A stretch of DNA of 6,963 nt, from NCBI GenBank assembly GCA_012797575.1, contig JAAZOW010000211.1:1-6963 (forward strand), read 5' to 3'. Within the stretch, counting starts at the first letter, position 1; each line of letters begins with the position of its first letter. A program made the translations under genes and the position numbers. The stretch is from Methanomicrobiales archaeon. Its GTDB lineage: Archaea > Halobacteriota > Methanomicrobia > Methanomicrobiales > Methanoculleaceae. Shown piece by piece: positions 1 to 5,005 of the stretch. The notes beneath the pieces are model-generated. The model was not told the origin of the DNA and searched no databases. It worked only from the letters and a program-made list of their open reading frames with translations.

Positions 1-791
1 ACATGATCAAATATCCCCCCCTGTCGCATGGCATGCAGGGTCTCCTCGACCATCGTGTACGCCGGGCCCTTTCCGGTCCGGTTCCCATATCGGAGCAGGA
101 ATAGGAGTTTATTTGGGGCCGGGAACTTGGGCGCATCCCCGAATCCACCGTTCTCCTCATCAAAGAGCCGAAGTAGGGTGGTATAGGCATCGTCGAGGGT
201 GGACTCCGAGAGCTCATCCCCACCCGAGGGGGTGCTGGCCACACTCTTCAGCGCATCCAGCACCTGCTCGCCGGTCTCCTCGAGATCCTGCCGCCGCGTC
301 TTCCAGATCTTGCTTATGCGGGGGATGAGGTCCAGCAGACCGGTCATCCCATATCGGCTCTCCTTGGGAACATAGCTCGCCGCAAAGAACGGTCCTCCGC
401 CGGGGGTCATGATGATGGTGAGGGGCCATCCCACGGCGGTCCCGCTCAGCATGTACGCGGCGTCTATGTAGATCTGGTCGATGTCGGGCCGCTCCTCACG
501 ATCCACCTTGACGCAGACAAAGACGTCGTTTAAGAGTTTTGCAATCCGGGGGTCTGCAAACGACTCCCTCTCCATGACATGACACCAGTGGCAGGTCGAG
601 TATCCTATGGAGAGGAATATCGGCTTATCTTCCTCCTGCGCCCGAGAGAATGCCTCATCACCCCAGGGGTACCAGTCGACAGGGCTGTGAGCGTGCTGGA
701 GCAGGTATGGACTTTTTTCACGGATGAGCCGGTTGGGGGGCGAATCTCCCGGGACCACTACATCCGGGTCGTGTCCGCGTGCTGGATTCAT
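1..791 (-). CDS. DUF255 / thioredoxin-fold protein (YyaL/SPATA20 family), N-terminal part, cut by window edge
   Basis: The reading frame is open from about 791 to the left edge, giving about 263 residues of a protein that is usually 600-700 residues long. Residues 20-75 carry the family hallmark: an [15 protein letters not shown] stretch, then PVDWYPWG, then a thioredoxin-like CHWC site (Cys67 and Cys70) followed by HVMERESF. Further on, [11 protein letters not shown] and [12 protein letters not shown] match the rest of the thioredoxin fold. [12 protein letters not shown] near residue 215 marks the linker to the (alpha/alpha)6-barrel domain related to N-acylglucosamine 2-epimerases, most of which lies outside the window. 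The biochemical role of the family is not established. I chose ATG 791 because a TATA-like box sits about 28 bases upstream. ATG 812 is in frame and adds seven residues, but it has no ribosome site and would overlap that box. The gene lies well downstream of hsp20 across a long gap and is probably transcribed separately. Confidence 0.9.
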   Translation of the reverse strand, partial: MNPARGHDPDVVVPGDSPPNRLIREKSPYLLQHAHSPVDWYPWGDEAFSRAQEEDKPIFLSIGYSTCHWCHVMERESFADPRIAKLLNDVFVCVKVDREERPDIDQIYIDAAYMLSGTAVGWPLTIIMTPGGGPFFAASYVPKESRYGMTGLLDLIPRISKIWKTRRQDLEETGEQVLDALKSVASTPSGGDELSESTLDDAYTTLLRLFDEENGGFGDAPKFPAPNKLLFLLRYGNRTGKGPAYTMVEETLHAMRQGGIFDH

Positions 792-813
792 ATACCTGAC
801 GTGCAGACGCATG

Positions 814-823
814 ATGATAAAGG
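814..823 (-). promoter_or_regulatory. Possible TATA box for the DUF255 gene
   Basis: Read on the minus strand this is CCTTTATCAT, a loose match to the archaeal TTTAWATA element. Its centre is about 28 bases before ATG 791. Transcription would then begin within a few bases of that ATG, giving a leaderless or nearly leaderless message. This fits the absence of a convincing ribosome binding site before either candidate ATG. The match is weak, so this is a suggestion only. Confidence 0.3.
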
Positions 824-850
824 TGACTCTTACAGGTCAACCACCCCGCG

Positions 851-886
851 CCTGTTGAGCGAAGGCCTGCGAACGGCTCAACAAGG
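851..886. repeat. Hairpin, 8-bp perfect stem
   Basis: TGTTGAGC at 853-860 is exactly complementary to GCTCAACA at 876-883. CC at 851-852 pairs with GG at 885-886 after a one-base bulge at 884. The loop is 15 bases. No T-run follows on either strand, so it does not look like a simple terminator. Confidence 0.6.
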
Positions 887-895
887 CAAAACAGT

Positions 896-960
896 AGGCC
901 GGGGGGCAACAATGCAGAAACGTTACGGGCTACAAGAACGGACGGACACCTCCCTGGCCT
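896..960 (+). repeat. Long-range stem closing a 42-base interior, better paired as plus-strand RNA
   Basis: AGGCCGGGGGG at 896-906 pairs with CCTCCCTGGCCT at 949-960, leaving one bulged U at 955. One of the eleven pairs is G-U if the plus strand is the RNA and an A-C mismatch if the minus strand is. This mildly favours plus-strand transcription. The enclosed 907-948 contains a possible small CGTT/AACG stem (921-924 with 937-940). Confidence 0.4.
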
Positions 961-990
961 GTCCCACTTCCGGGCACGCCGAACCCGACG

Positions 991-1020
991 GGCCCTCTTC
1001 CCGCTACTCCGGAAAGGGCC
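991..1020. repeat. Hairpin, 6 + 4 bp stem with one bulge
   Basis: GGCCCT at 991-996 pairs with AGGGCC at 1015-1020, and TTCC at 998-1001 pairs with GGAA at 1011-1014. C997 is bulged and the loop is 9 bases. It is one of the stronger foldable elements of the gap between hsp20 and the DUF255 gene. Confidence 0.5.
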
Positions 1021-1138
1021 GCACCCTCTTATCCGGATCACACGGCCCCCGCACAGCGGGTATCCTCTGCCACACACTCCACCCGTCAGGTCCATACCTC
1101 ACGGTCGCGTCGCGCACGCTTCACGGCCGACCATGATC

Positions 1139-1143
1139 AAAAA
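1139..1143 (-). terminator. Possible oligo-T terminator of hsp20
   Basis: On the minus strand a run of five T lies 13 bases past the hsp20 stop codon, within CTTTTTG. Archaeal RNA polymerase can stop at T-runs without a hairpin. A run of five is short, so confidence is low. Confidence 0.3.
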
Positions 1144-1155
1144 GATGGGACTCTG

Positions 1156-1458
1156 TCACTCCGCGATAGAGATCTCCTTCACCTCTTCTGCAGCCACCTC
1201 TATGTAGGGAACATCAACGGTGAGTAGACCGTTTTTGAAGATAGCCTTCGCCCGGTCGGGATCGACAGGACAGCTTATAGCGTATGTGCCGACGTAGCGG
1301 ACATCACCGCGGACCGCATCGATAGAAAAGCCGGTCTCCTGCATCTTAAAGGTGATATCTTTCTTCTCAACACCCGGAAGCTCGATCTCGATGTGAAGAT
1401 TCTCTTCATTCTCATCCGAATAGACACAGACGTACGGTGCGACTCTCAATGCTGCCAT
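1156..1458 (-). CDS. Small heat shock protein, Hsp20/alpha-crystallin family, minimal length
   Basis: A 100-residue protein made almost entirely of an alpha-crystallin domain. Such proteins form oligomers that hold unfolding proteins without using ATP. HIEIELPGVEKKDITFKM (residues 22-39) is the first conserved block. YAISCPVDPDRAKAIFKNGLLTVDVP (59-84) ends in the A-x-x-x-NGLL signature. Ile96-Ser97-Ile98, three residues from the end, is a C-terminal I-x-I motif that normally docks into a neighbouring subunit. Family members usually have 140-200 residues, with a variable N-terminal arm of 30 or more; here only about eight residues precede the domain. The start is firm: AGGAGGT lies 7 bases before the ATG, with a TATA box further upstream. 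The gene is divergent from the zinc-ribbon gene. A heat- or stress-dependent promoter is expected from the family but not shown by the sequence. Confidence 0.88.
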   Translation of the reverse strand: MAALRVAPYVCVYSDENEENLHIEIELPGVEKKDITFKMQETGFSIDAVRGDVRYVGTYAISCPVDPDRAKAIFKNGLLTVDVPYIEVAAEEVKEISIAE

Positions 1459-1465
1459 TCTGGTA

Positions 1466-1472
1466 ACCTCCT
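1466..1472 (-). promoter_or_regulatory. Ribosome binding site of hsp20
   Basis: AGGAGGT on the minus strand, seven bases before the ATG at 1458. It matches the archaeal 16S rRNA tail closely and fixes this start. Confidence 0.85.
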
Positions 1473-1497
1473 GAATGGCAACAGGGATGCAGGAGAG

Positions 1498-1505
1498 ATA
1501 TTTAA
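1498..1505 (-). promoter_or_regulatory. TATA box of hsp20
   Basis: TTAAATAT on the minus strand is a close match to the archaeal TTTAWATA consensus. Initiation about 25 bases downstream, near 1476, would leave a leader of about 17 bases that includes the ribosome binding site. Confidence 0.65.
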
Positions 1506-1526
1506 CTGTTGTCTCTGGTCGACCTG

Positions 1527-1569
1527 CCCCTCCCTCCAGGGGTGGTAGTGCGCACAGGAAAGGGAGGGG
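1527..1569. repeat. Perfect 9-bp inverted repeat in the divergent promoter region (candidate operator)
   Basis: CCCCTCCCT at 1527-1535 is exactly complementary to AGGGAGGGG at 1561-1569, with a 25-base spacer. Inside the spacer is the perfect 8-bp palindrome GTGCGCAC (1548-1555). The repeat centre, 1548, is about 46 bp from the middle of the hsp20 TATA box and about 46 bp from that of the zinc-ribbon gene. It lies upstream of both promoters, where a shared regulator could act. The role is inferred from position only. Confidence 0.5.
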
Positions 1570-1590
1570 TTCTGCTCCCTGGCGAGAGGC

Positions 1591-1598
1591 TTTATTTA
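1591..1598 (+). promoter_or_regulatory. TATA box of the zinc-ribbon gene; message likely leaderless
   Basis: TTTATTTA is centred about 25 bases before ATG 1619, the usual distance from an archaeal TATA box to the transcription start. No Shine-Dalgarno sequence lies just before the ATG. Both facts point to transcription starting at or next to the start codon. Confidence 0.6.
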
Positions 1599-1618
1599 GT
1601 GGCCGTCAAGTATCATAC

Positions 1619-2011
1619 ATGAGTGAGCGGTTCATCTCCACCCGGTATCGCACCGACTGTTACCACTGCGGCGAGGATGCAGATCAGATCATACAAGCGG
1701 TCTCTGCGCAAGCGCAGGTGGTCTGCTCAAACTGCGGCGCGACGCGAGTTTTTATTCCACGGTTCGAGACCGCAGGAGTGATCGGCACCTGCACGCCTAT
1801 TGGGCGCTACGATCTCTGGGACATCGAGACGGAGGCGTGGTGCAAACATTGTGGGGTCTCCGGGCCCCACAACCTCGTGGTGGGGAGCGGGCACCTCACG
1901 ACCCGATGCGGGAACTGTGGCTACATGCACTTCTATCGGTTCAACCTCGAGTACATCGATGAACAGTTCGCCGATAGAGGAGAGGTCAGCGCTCCTCCCG
2001 GATCATCGTGA
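1619..2011 (+). CDS. Hypothetical protein with two tandem zinc ribbons
   Basis: A 130-residue soluble protein with no family I can name. It has four CxxC knuckles: Cys14/17 (CYHCG), Cys36/39 (CSNCG), Cys75/78 (CKHCG) and Cys97/100 (CGNCG). In each half the two knuckles are separated by exactly 18 residues, and the second half repeats the first with an exact period of 61 residues. Each half should therefore bind one zinc ion as a zinc ribbon. This suggests an internal duplication and perhaps a nucleic-acid or protein-binding role, but no function is shown. The frame is open upstream to 1475, but that part crosses the promoter and is low-complexity; ATG 1619 agrees with the TATA box. The last 26 bases overlap the 3' end of the ferredoxin-like delta subunit gene on the opposite strand. 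The C-terminal tail after about residue 114 is probably flexible. Confidence 0.8.
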   Translation: MSERFISTRYRTDCYHCGEDADQIIQAVSAQAQVVCSNCGATRVFIPRFETAGVIGTCTPIGRYDLWDIETEAWCKHCGVSGPHNLVVGSGHLTTRCGNCGYMHFYRFNLEYIDEQFADRGEVSAPPGSS

Positions 2012-2231
2012 TAGCCTCTTTCGGGCACTCATTCGCACAGATGCCGCACCCTTTGCAGTAGTCGAGGTCGATGTTGAGGTCTTCGTCGATGACCCCGTCC
2101 GGGCAGTACTGAGCACAGAGCCCGCAGGCGTTGCAGGTCTCCCTATCCACGACAGGTCGAAACGTCCGCCATGACCCTGTCTTTCCCGAAGACGCCTCCG
2201 TGGGTCTGCTTAGCGCAAGCCTCTCTCTCAT
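1986..2231 (-). CDS. porD: 2-oxoacid:ferredoxin oxidoreductase delta subunit (2x[4Fe-4S] ferredoxin-like)
   Basis: An 81-residue ferredoxin-like subunit that carries electrons between the catalytic beta subunit and external ferredoxin. It has two complete cluster motifs: C33-x2-C36-x2-C39-x3-C43-P and C59-x2-C62-x2-C65-x3-C69-P. TGSWRTFRPVVD (residues 18-29), just before the first cluster, is characteristic of PorD-type subunits and separates it from free ferredoxins. Its ATG overlaps the gamma stop codon by 4 bp (ATGA), so translation is probably coupled. It is the last gene of the operon. No terminator is visible, and its final codons overlap the convergent zinc-ribbon gene by 26 bp. Cytoplasmic. 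Confidence 0.9.
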   Translation of the reverse strand: MRERLALSRPTEASSGKTGSWRTFRPVVDRETCNACGLCAQYCPDGVIDEDLNIDLDYCKGCGICANECPKEAITMIREER

Positions 2232-2755
2232 ACCTTCAACCCCCCATACGCCGCCTCAGCGGCCTGCACATTCCGTTCATCGGTAAACATCTCCCTGATC
2301 GCTTCCTGCACTGAGGGGAGCGTGACGATACCCATCTTTGCGAGAGCGCCGAGCACTGGAGTGTTGAGGATGGGGCTCCCGGCGATCACAAGATCCCTGG
2401 CAAGCGCAATCCCGGTCAGGTCGACGTGGAGACAGGACGCGCCACACCCTTCAAGCGGATGGGCGCTGTTTAAGAGAACCGTCCCATCGCCTTTAAGGCC
2501 CTGTAGGACATCCACGACGTCCATGATGCTCGTATCAAGGACAATCACGAGATCGGGCTCATGGATCTGGCTGTAGATCTTGATCGGTTCGGCATCTATC
2601 CTGACAAATGAGACGACCGGCGCCCCACGCCGCTCCGCCCCGTAGAACGGGCAGGCGGTTGCATACTTTCCGTCCCGGAACGCCGCAAGAGCGAGCAGGC
2701 GGGCAGCGGTCACGCCGCCCTGACCACCCCGGGAGTGGATCCTGATCTCATACAT
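2228..2755 (-). CDS. porC: 2-oxoacid:ferredoxin oxidoreductase gamma subunit
   Basis: A 175-residue gamma subunit, the usual size. Together with alpha, beta and delta it catalyses the reversible CoA-dependent conversion of a 2-oxoacid to acyl-CoA and CO2 with ferredoxin. RGGQGGVTAARLLALAAF (residues 9-26) is the family's N-terminal fingerprint. It is followed by YGAERRGAPVVSFVRI and by PDLVIVLDTS, typical of the CoA-side gamma domain. The ATG lies inside the end of the alpha gene (8-bp overlap), with GGTGA seven bases upstream, so translation is coupled. The gene is often called porG as well as porC. Family assignment is firm; the exact substrate of the complex is less so. Confidence 0.9.
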   Translation of the reverse strand: MYEIRIHSRGGQGGVTAARLLALAAFRDGKYATACPFYGAERRGAPVVSFVRIDAEPIKIYSQIHEPDLVIVLDTSIMDVVDVLQGLKGDGTVLLNSAHPLEGCGASCLHVDLTGIALARDLVIAGSPILNTPVLGALAKMGIVTLPSVQEAIREMFTDERNVQAAEAAYGGLKV

Positions 2756-3860
2756 CTTCGTTCACCCCAAACCAGGTCTCCTCACCGGGACGCCGATCCC
2801 TGACAAACCCTGCGATATCATTGTAGGTGACCTCCTGGCCACCGAGGCCGGCGATCACGCTGTAGGGTTCGATGCCGGTCTTTGCCCGGACGGAGCCCGC
2901 GATGACGCCGCCGAAACCGAAGGAGTAGTCGCGGTCGATCACCACAACCTCCCGCCCGGCAAGGTCGAGATCGGGGAAGGGTCGGAACCAGCGCAAGCGC
3001 ATGGACCCGGCCCTGATCCCATCATCGCGGAGGCGGTCGACCGCCACCTCCGCCTCTTTCCCGAGCGTCCCCATGGCGATGACGATGACATCGGCATCAT
3101 CGCACCGGTAATCCTCGGTGGGAGCGTAGGAACGCCCGAATCGCTCTGCAAACTCACGTTCAACCTCCGCGATGACGCCTCTTGCATCGCGCATCGAGCG
3201 CTCAATGTCCCAGCGGAACCGGAAGTGATCGTTCGGTCCGGTCATGGGCCCATAGACACAGGGGTTCTCCGTATCGATGGCATGCGGGAGGTGGTAGGGA
3301 GGGAGGAAATCGCCGATCTCTACCGTCTCAAGCGACTGCATGATGTGGCTGAGCGTAAATCCGTCCAGGTTGACCATCACCGGGAGGAGGACCCGCTCAT
3401 CCTCGGCAATCTTAAACGCCATCAGGGTAGCATCGTAGGCCTCCTGGACCGTGCTCACGAAGACCTGCAGCCACCCGGTGTCGCGCTGGGAGAAGGCATC
3501 GGTATGCTCGGCCCAGGTATTCCACCCGGGTCCGAGAGCACGGTTGACGTTTGCCATGACGATGGGGAGACGCGCACCCGCAGCCCAGTGGACCATCTCA
3601 TGCATATAGAGGAGGCCGTGCGAGCTCGTCGCCGTGAAGGTGCGGACGCCGCCGACGCTCGCCCCGATACAGGCGGCCATAGCCGAGTGCTCGCTCTCCA
3701 CCAGGATGTACTGGCTCGCGAGATCGCCGGCGTTGATGTACTCGGCGATCTGCTCCACGATCTCGGTCTGGGGGGTGATAGGGTATGCAGCGATGACGCC
3801 TGGTTCTGCGGCCTTTGCCGCAGCTGCCACCGCCTTATTGCCGGTCGCTATCGTCAACAT
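2748..3860 (-). CDS. porA: 2-oxoacid (probably pyruvate):ferredoxin oxidoreductase alpha subunit
   Basis: A 370-residue alpha subunit. YPITPQT (26-32) is the N-terminal substrate-site motif, and Glu57 in ESEHSAM fits the glutamate that activates thiamine diphosphate. TFTATSSHGLL and SQRDTGWLQ are further conserved blocks. The last third (from about 240) holds the DVIVIAMGTLGKEAEVAVD and RPFPDLDL segments of the transketolase C-terminal-like domain. The most likely reaction in a methanogen is acetyl-CoA + CO2 + reduced ferredoxin to pyruvate, for biosynthesis. The stretch HWAAGARLPIVM-x-NVNRA reminds me, from memory, of the isovalerate-type enzyme, while AEDERVLLPVMVNLDGF looks pyruvate-type, so the substrate stays open. 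The ATG overlaps the beta stop by 7 bp, with GGGAG upstream. Cytoplasmic. Confidence 0.88.
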   Translation of the reverse strand: MLTIATGNKAVAAAAKAAEPGVIAAYPITPQTEIVEQIAEYINAGDLASQYILVESEHSAMAACIGASVGGVRTFTATSSHGLLYMHEMVHWAAGARLPIVMANVNRALGPGWNTWAEHTDAFSQRDTGWLQVFVSTVQEAYDATLMAFKIAEDERVLLPVMVNLDGFTLSHIMQSLETVEIGDFLPPYHLPHAIDTENPCVYGPMTGPNDHFRFRWDIERSMRDARGVIAEVEREFAERFGRSYAPTEDYRCDDADVIVIAMGTLGKEAEVAVDRLRDDGIRAGSMRLRWFRPFPDLDLAGREVVVIDRDYSFGFGGVIAGSVRAKTGIEPYSVIAGLGGQEVTYNDIAGFVRDRRPGEETWFGVNEDV

Positions 3861-4735
3861 GCTCCCGCCTCCTCGCTGGCGAGACGTCGAATGCTCCGCT
3901 CAACCTGATGCCGCATCTCATCGAGGATCTCAGGGCTCATGTTCTTGAACCGACCCTGACCCCCGATGTACTCCTCGAGCGGCGCAGGTCTCCTCATCGC
4001 GGCCCTCGATGGGCCGCTGATCGCGAGTTTCCCGAACTCGCGTTCGTAGAGGACCCACATCCCGGTCTTCACCGCAAGCTTGCCCATCTCGACGGTCTTC
4101 TCAGAGGGATAACGCCACCCGGGTGGGCATGGCGCAAGGATGTGGATGAACTTCGGTCCCGGGATCGAGAGCGCCTTCTTCACCTTCTTGTAAAGGTCAA
4201 GGGGGTAGGCGCTACAGGCGGTCGCCATGTAGGGGGGGTTGTGTGCCTCGACGATGCGATCGAGGTCCTTCTTGGCCGTGAGCTTGCCGCCGGGGGTCGT
4301 GGTGGTGCGTGCCCCAAGCGGTGTCGAGCCAGACCGTTGCATGCCGGTGTTACCGTATGCCTCGTTATCATAGCAGATGTAGAGGAAATTGGTACCACGC
4401 TCGAAGGCGCCGGAGAGCGCCTGAATCCCGATATCAACGGTTCCGCCATCCCCCGCATAGACGATGACGTTGGTCTTCTTTCCAAGTTTTGCAAACGCAT
4501 CGCTCATGCCTGAGGCACAGGCAGCGGCTGCGGCAAATGCTATATTATATACCGGCACGTTCATCGCCGTGCCCGGGTAGATCCCCTGGAGGACGCTGGT
4601 GCAGCAGGCAGGCACGACCAGGACTGAATCAGGGCCGGCCGCTTTGAGCACATAGCGCAGACACAGGGAAGAGCTGCACCCCGCACAGGCGGACGTGCAC
4701 TTGAGCAGATACTCCTCCTTCGGAATCGCGGACAA
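3854..4735 (-). CDS. porB: 2-oxoacid (probably pyruvate):ferredoxin oxidoreductase beta subunit, thiamine diphosphate-binding
   Basis: The catalytic subunit that binds thiamine diphosphate and one [4Fe-4S] cluster; 293 residues from the start chosen here. The cluster ligands fit Cys17, Cys20 and Cys45 (C-x2-C-x24-C), with Cys174 as the likely fourth. GDG at 95-97, 26 residues, then Asn124 form the Mg-thiamine diphosphate motif. NTGMQRSGSTPLGARTTTTP and LAPCPPGWRYP are standard family blocks. The residue after CAGC is Ser, where Gly is common. The start is uncertain: TTG 4735 gives a normal N-terminus (SAIPKEEYLL) and has AGGAG ten bases upstream. GTG 4756 adds seven residues. The open frame reaches ATG 4873, but that extension is unlike the family and crosses the promoter. 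It is the first gene of the operon; the order beta-alpha-gamma-delta differs from the common gamma-delta-alpha-beta. Confidence 0.87.
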   Translation of the reverse strand: MSAIPKEEYLLKCTSACAGCSSSLCLRYVLKAAGPDSVLVVPACCTSVLQGIYPGTAMNVPVYNIAFAAAAACASGMSDAFAKLGKKTNVIVYAGDGGTVDIGIQALSGAFERGTNFLYICYDNEAYGNTGMQRSGSTPLGARTTTTPGGKLTAKKDLDRIVEAHNPPYMATACSAYPLDLYKKVKKALSIPGPKFIHILAPCPPGWRYPSEKTVEMGKLAVKTGMWVLYEREFGKLAISGPSRAAMRRPAPLEEYIGGQGRFKNMSPEILDEMRHQVERSIRRLASEEAGAC

Positions 4736-4745
4736 AATGCTTACA

Positions 4746-4750
4746 CTCCT
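4746..4750 (-). promoter_or_regulatory. Ribosome binding site candidate for the beta subunit gene
   Basis: AGGAG on the minus strand, ten bases before TTG 4735. It is the only convincing site near the expected start and is the main reason for preferring TTG 4735 over GTG 4756, which lies upstream of it. Confidence 0.5.
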
Positions 4751-4755
4751 CTTCA

Positions 4756-4764
4756 CTATATTTG
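4756..4764 (-). promoter_or_regulatory. TATA-like box before the oxidoreductase operon
   Basis: CAAATATAG on the minus strand is the most TATA-like element in the gap. Its centre is only about 25 bases before TTG 4735, so initiation at the standard distance would fall on the start codon and would not transcribe the AGGAG. Either the true promoter is further upstream, the start codon is further downstream, or this is chance AT-rich sequence. Confidence 0.35.
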
Positions 4765-4947
4765 TCACTGATTGTAATGAGGTTTTTGTGGTTTCGGCCG
4801 CGAAAAACACTGCACCTTCCGAAAAGATGAGCGGCGGGAGATGGCGTAGCGCCAATTGGTGCCGGAATAACACATCTAGGGATACCGGGGCGGGGGCGAC
4901 CCGATCGGGATGTGGTGATCAATTACGGCCAGGAAGGAAGGAATTCT
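4765..4947. other. Intergenic gap between the surface-polymer genes and the oxidoreductase operon
   Basis: No protein is evident. The stretch holds small symmetric elements: an imperfect 14-bp palindrome around CCAATTGG (4849-4862), preceded by the small hairpin GGCG-TAG-CGCC (4843-4853), and a perfect CCCGATCGGG (4900-4909). A T5 run on the minus strand (4803-4807) could be a second termination point or part of the oxidoreductase promoter. None can be given a function from sequence alone. Confidence 0.4.
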
Positions 4948-5005
4948 AAAACTGAGGATACAGGGGGAAGATCGGGCGTGAAATGTGATCGTATCGCCTC
5001 CTCAG
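4948..5005 (-). terminator. Terminator-like hairpin plus T-run after the CapA gene
   Basis: Read on the minus strand, CTGAGG (5005-5000), overlapping the CapA stop codon, pairs with CCTCAG (4957-4952). ATAC (4994-4991) pairs with GTAT (4961-4958), for ten pairs in all with a five-base bulge and a 29-base loop. The second arm is followed directly by TTTT (4951-4948). The position right after the last gene suggests the end of this transcript. The loop is long, so the stem may not be very stable. Confidence 0.45.

Larger units (their letters stand above)
824..1155. other. Gap without a credible protein; GC-rich and rich in hairpins (candidate structured RNA)
   Basis: About 330 bases separate the hsp20 stop from the DUF255 promoter. 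Open frames exist on both strands, but their products are rich in Arg, Pro, Gly and Ser, resemble no family I know, and have no clear start signals. The stretch contains at least five inverted repeats able to fold. They are 851-886 (8-bp stem plus 2 bp after a bulge), 896-960 (11 pairs including one G-U), 991-1020 (6 + 4 bp with a one-base bulge), 1048-1060 (5 bp inside a GGAT/ATCC pair at 1035-1065) and 1086-1101. Smaller ones lie near 1103-1132. I tried to match RNase P RNA, SRP 7S RNA, 5S rRNA and tRNA and found none of their conserved cores. It could be an unrecognised non-coding RNA, a long untranslated region, or a decayed gene. Confidence 0.5.

Noticed and set aside
718..1095. Minus-strand 125-codon frame across the gap
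   Set aside because: It overlaps the start of the real DUF255 frame in another phase and its product is rich in Arg and Gly with no family resemblance.
841..1135. RNase P RNA, SRP 7S RNA, 5S rRNA or tRNA in the hairpin-rich gap
   Set aside because: The conserved RNase P GAGGAAAGTC core, the SRP helix 8 GGAAGNNAGCAG-type motif and a GTTCRANYC T-loop were not found on either strand. The short GTTCGGCG stretch does not form a T-arm.
912..1136. Plus-strand 74-codon frame starting ATG 912 in the gap, part of a longer open frame from 579
   Set aside because: The product is rich in Ser, Gly, Arg and His without domain character, there is no proper ribosome site, and the longer form runs antisense through the DUF255 thioredoxin region.
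2..1141. Ten-base repeat CATGATCAAA at 2-11 and 1132-1141
   Set aside because: Only two copies; one lies in conserved DUF255 coding sequence and there is no further similarity around them.
1475..1618. N-terminal extension of the zinc-ribbon protein to ATG 1475
   Set aside because: It would cross the TATA box and the inverted repeat and overlap the hsp20 leader; the added residues are low-complexity.
3225..4513. Two long plus-strand frames (227 and 232 codons) antisense to the alpha and beta genes
   Set aside because: They are mirror frames of strongly conserved, motif-complete genes in GC-rich DNA; their products show no domain.
4736..4873. N-terminal extension of the beta subunit to ATG 4873
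   Set aside because: The extra 46 residues are unlike the family, which begins shortly before the IPKEEYLL block, and the region holds the promoter candidates.
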